This document shows, piece after piece, positions 6,334 to 6,469 of a stretch of 6,469 bases of DNA. Made by a program: the position numbers and the translations under genes. How positions within the stretch are numbered: position 1 is the first letter of the stretch; each line of letters starts with the position of its first letter. The notes under the pieces were generated by a model, which had not been told where the DNA came from, searched no databases, and worked only from the letters and a program-made list of their open reading frames with translations. Location of the stretch: contig CABRZA010000140.1 in assembly GCA_902475285.1 (NCBI GenBank), positions 1 to 6,469 on the forward strand. The letters are read 5' to 3'. This DNA comes from an uncultured Porphyromonadaceae bacterium (GTDB taxonomy: Bacteria > Bacteroidota > Bacteroidia > Bacteroidales > Muribaculaceae).

Positions 6334-6363
6334 ATGTTGAATTTTGAATGTTGAATTTTGAAT
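6334..6363 (-). repeat. Heptamer repeat array, left (inverted) arm
   Basis: On the + strand this is two perfect copies of the 14-base unit ATGTTGAATTTTGA (6334-6347, 6348-6361) plus AT. Read on the - strand it is four tandem heptamers ATTCAA(A/C) in the order A, C, A, C, then AT. It begins five bases after the thiD stop and is inverted relative to the two arrays that follow. Confidence 0.9.
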
Positions 6364-6394
6364 CGCACGCGCACATTCAAAATTCAACATTCAA
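6344..6394 (+). terminator. 20-bp perfect stem-loop after thiD, possible transcript end
   Basis: Bases 6344-6363 are exactly complementary to 6375-6394, leaving an 11-base GC-rich loop (6364-6374). The hairpin starts 15 bases after the thiD stop, a place suited to a 3' end or RNA-stabilising structure. The stem is AT-rich and no T-run follows, so it is not a classical intrinsic terminator. It may be only a by-product of inverted repeat copies. Confidence 0.35.
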
Positions 6395-6408
6395 CATTCA
6401 AAATCCCA
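6375..6408 (+). repeat. Heptamer repeat array, first direct copy
   Basis: Four tandem heptamers ATTCAAA, ATTCAAC, ATTCAAC and ATTCAAA are followed by ATCCCA. The same 34 bases recur at 6427-6460, and the preceding C is also shared. The spacer between the copies (6409-6426) is pyrimidine-rich. No reading frame is supported here. Confidence 0.9.
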
Positions 6409-6426
6409 AATTTCCTCCTCCGCCCC

Positions 6427-6460
6427 ATTCAAAATTCAACATTCAACATTCAAAATCCCA
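6427..6460 (+). repeat. Heptamer repeat array, second direct copy
   Basis: This is an exact repeat of 6375-6408, starting 52 bases downstream: four heptamers with the same A, C, C, A order and the same ATCCCA tail. A C-rich stretch follows to the window end, so further copies may lie beyond it. Confidence 0.9.
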
Positions 6461-6469
6461 TCCCCCCTC

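Noticed and set aside
6344..6394. The stem-loop as a confident intrinsic terminator
   Set aside because: The stem is AT-rich and no T-run follows. It is listed only as a low-confidence possibility.
6334..6460. The 3' repeats as a CRISPR array
   Set aside because: The repeat is itself built from heptamers, the first block is inverted, and only one 18-base low-complexity spacer separates the direct copies.

Overview
This window is a complete, single-strand thiamin (vitamin B1) biosynthesis operon from a high-GC member of the Bacteroidetes, probably order Bacteroidales. Two things support the lineage. The promoter fits the Bacteroidetes pattern (TTTG, 20-base gap, TAnnTTTG), and the gene set (thiS, a TenI/ThiE protein, thiG, radical-SAM thiH, thiF) is the anaerobic, tyrosine-dependent thiazole route used by gut Bacteroidales. 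The strongly C/G-ending codons suggest a GC-rich gut family such as Muribaculaceae, but this family-level placement is a guess.

Layout. Bases 1-38 show nothing I can name. A promoter (39-70) leads almost directly into a TPP riboswitch (78-152) and a 43-base leader. Eight genes follow on the + strand with almost no gaps: thiS (196-396), a tenI-thiE fusion (393-1580), thiG (1577-2347), thiH (2350-3459), thiF (3459-4166), an unassigned class I SAM methyltransferase (4163-4861), tenA (4858-5511) and thiD (5508-6329). Neighbouring genes overlap by 1-4 bases or are 2 bases apart, so this is one translationally coupled transcript under TPP feedback. The last 140 bases (6330-6469) hold no gene. They contain an inverted and direct array of ATTCAA(A/C) heptamers.

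How the genes work together. ThiF adenylates the C-terminal glycine of ThiS, which then carries sulfur as a thiocarboxylate. ThiH makes dehydroglycine from tyrosine, and ThiG joins it with deoxyxylulose phosphate and the ThiS sulfur to form the thiazole. The TenI-like half of the fusion probably tautomerises the ThiG product, and its ThiE half couples the thiazole to hydroxymethylpyrimidine pyrophosphate (HMP-PP) to give thiamin phosphate. TenA releases HMP from degraded thiamin and ThiD phosphorylates it to HMP-PP. The de novo pyrimidine gene thiC, the kinase thiL and sulfur-loading genes are not in the window.

The least explained part is the methyltransferase, which no known thiamin step requires but which is locked into the operon by ATGA overlaps on both sides. 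Other points to follow up are the tenI-thiE fusion, a ThiF without its zinc cysteines, a strong ATA preference for Ile before Gly, a second copy of part of the riboswitch P1 strand just before the thiS start, and the heptamer repeat array.
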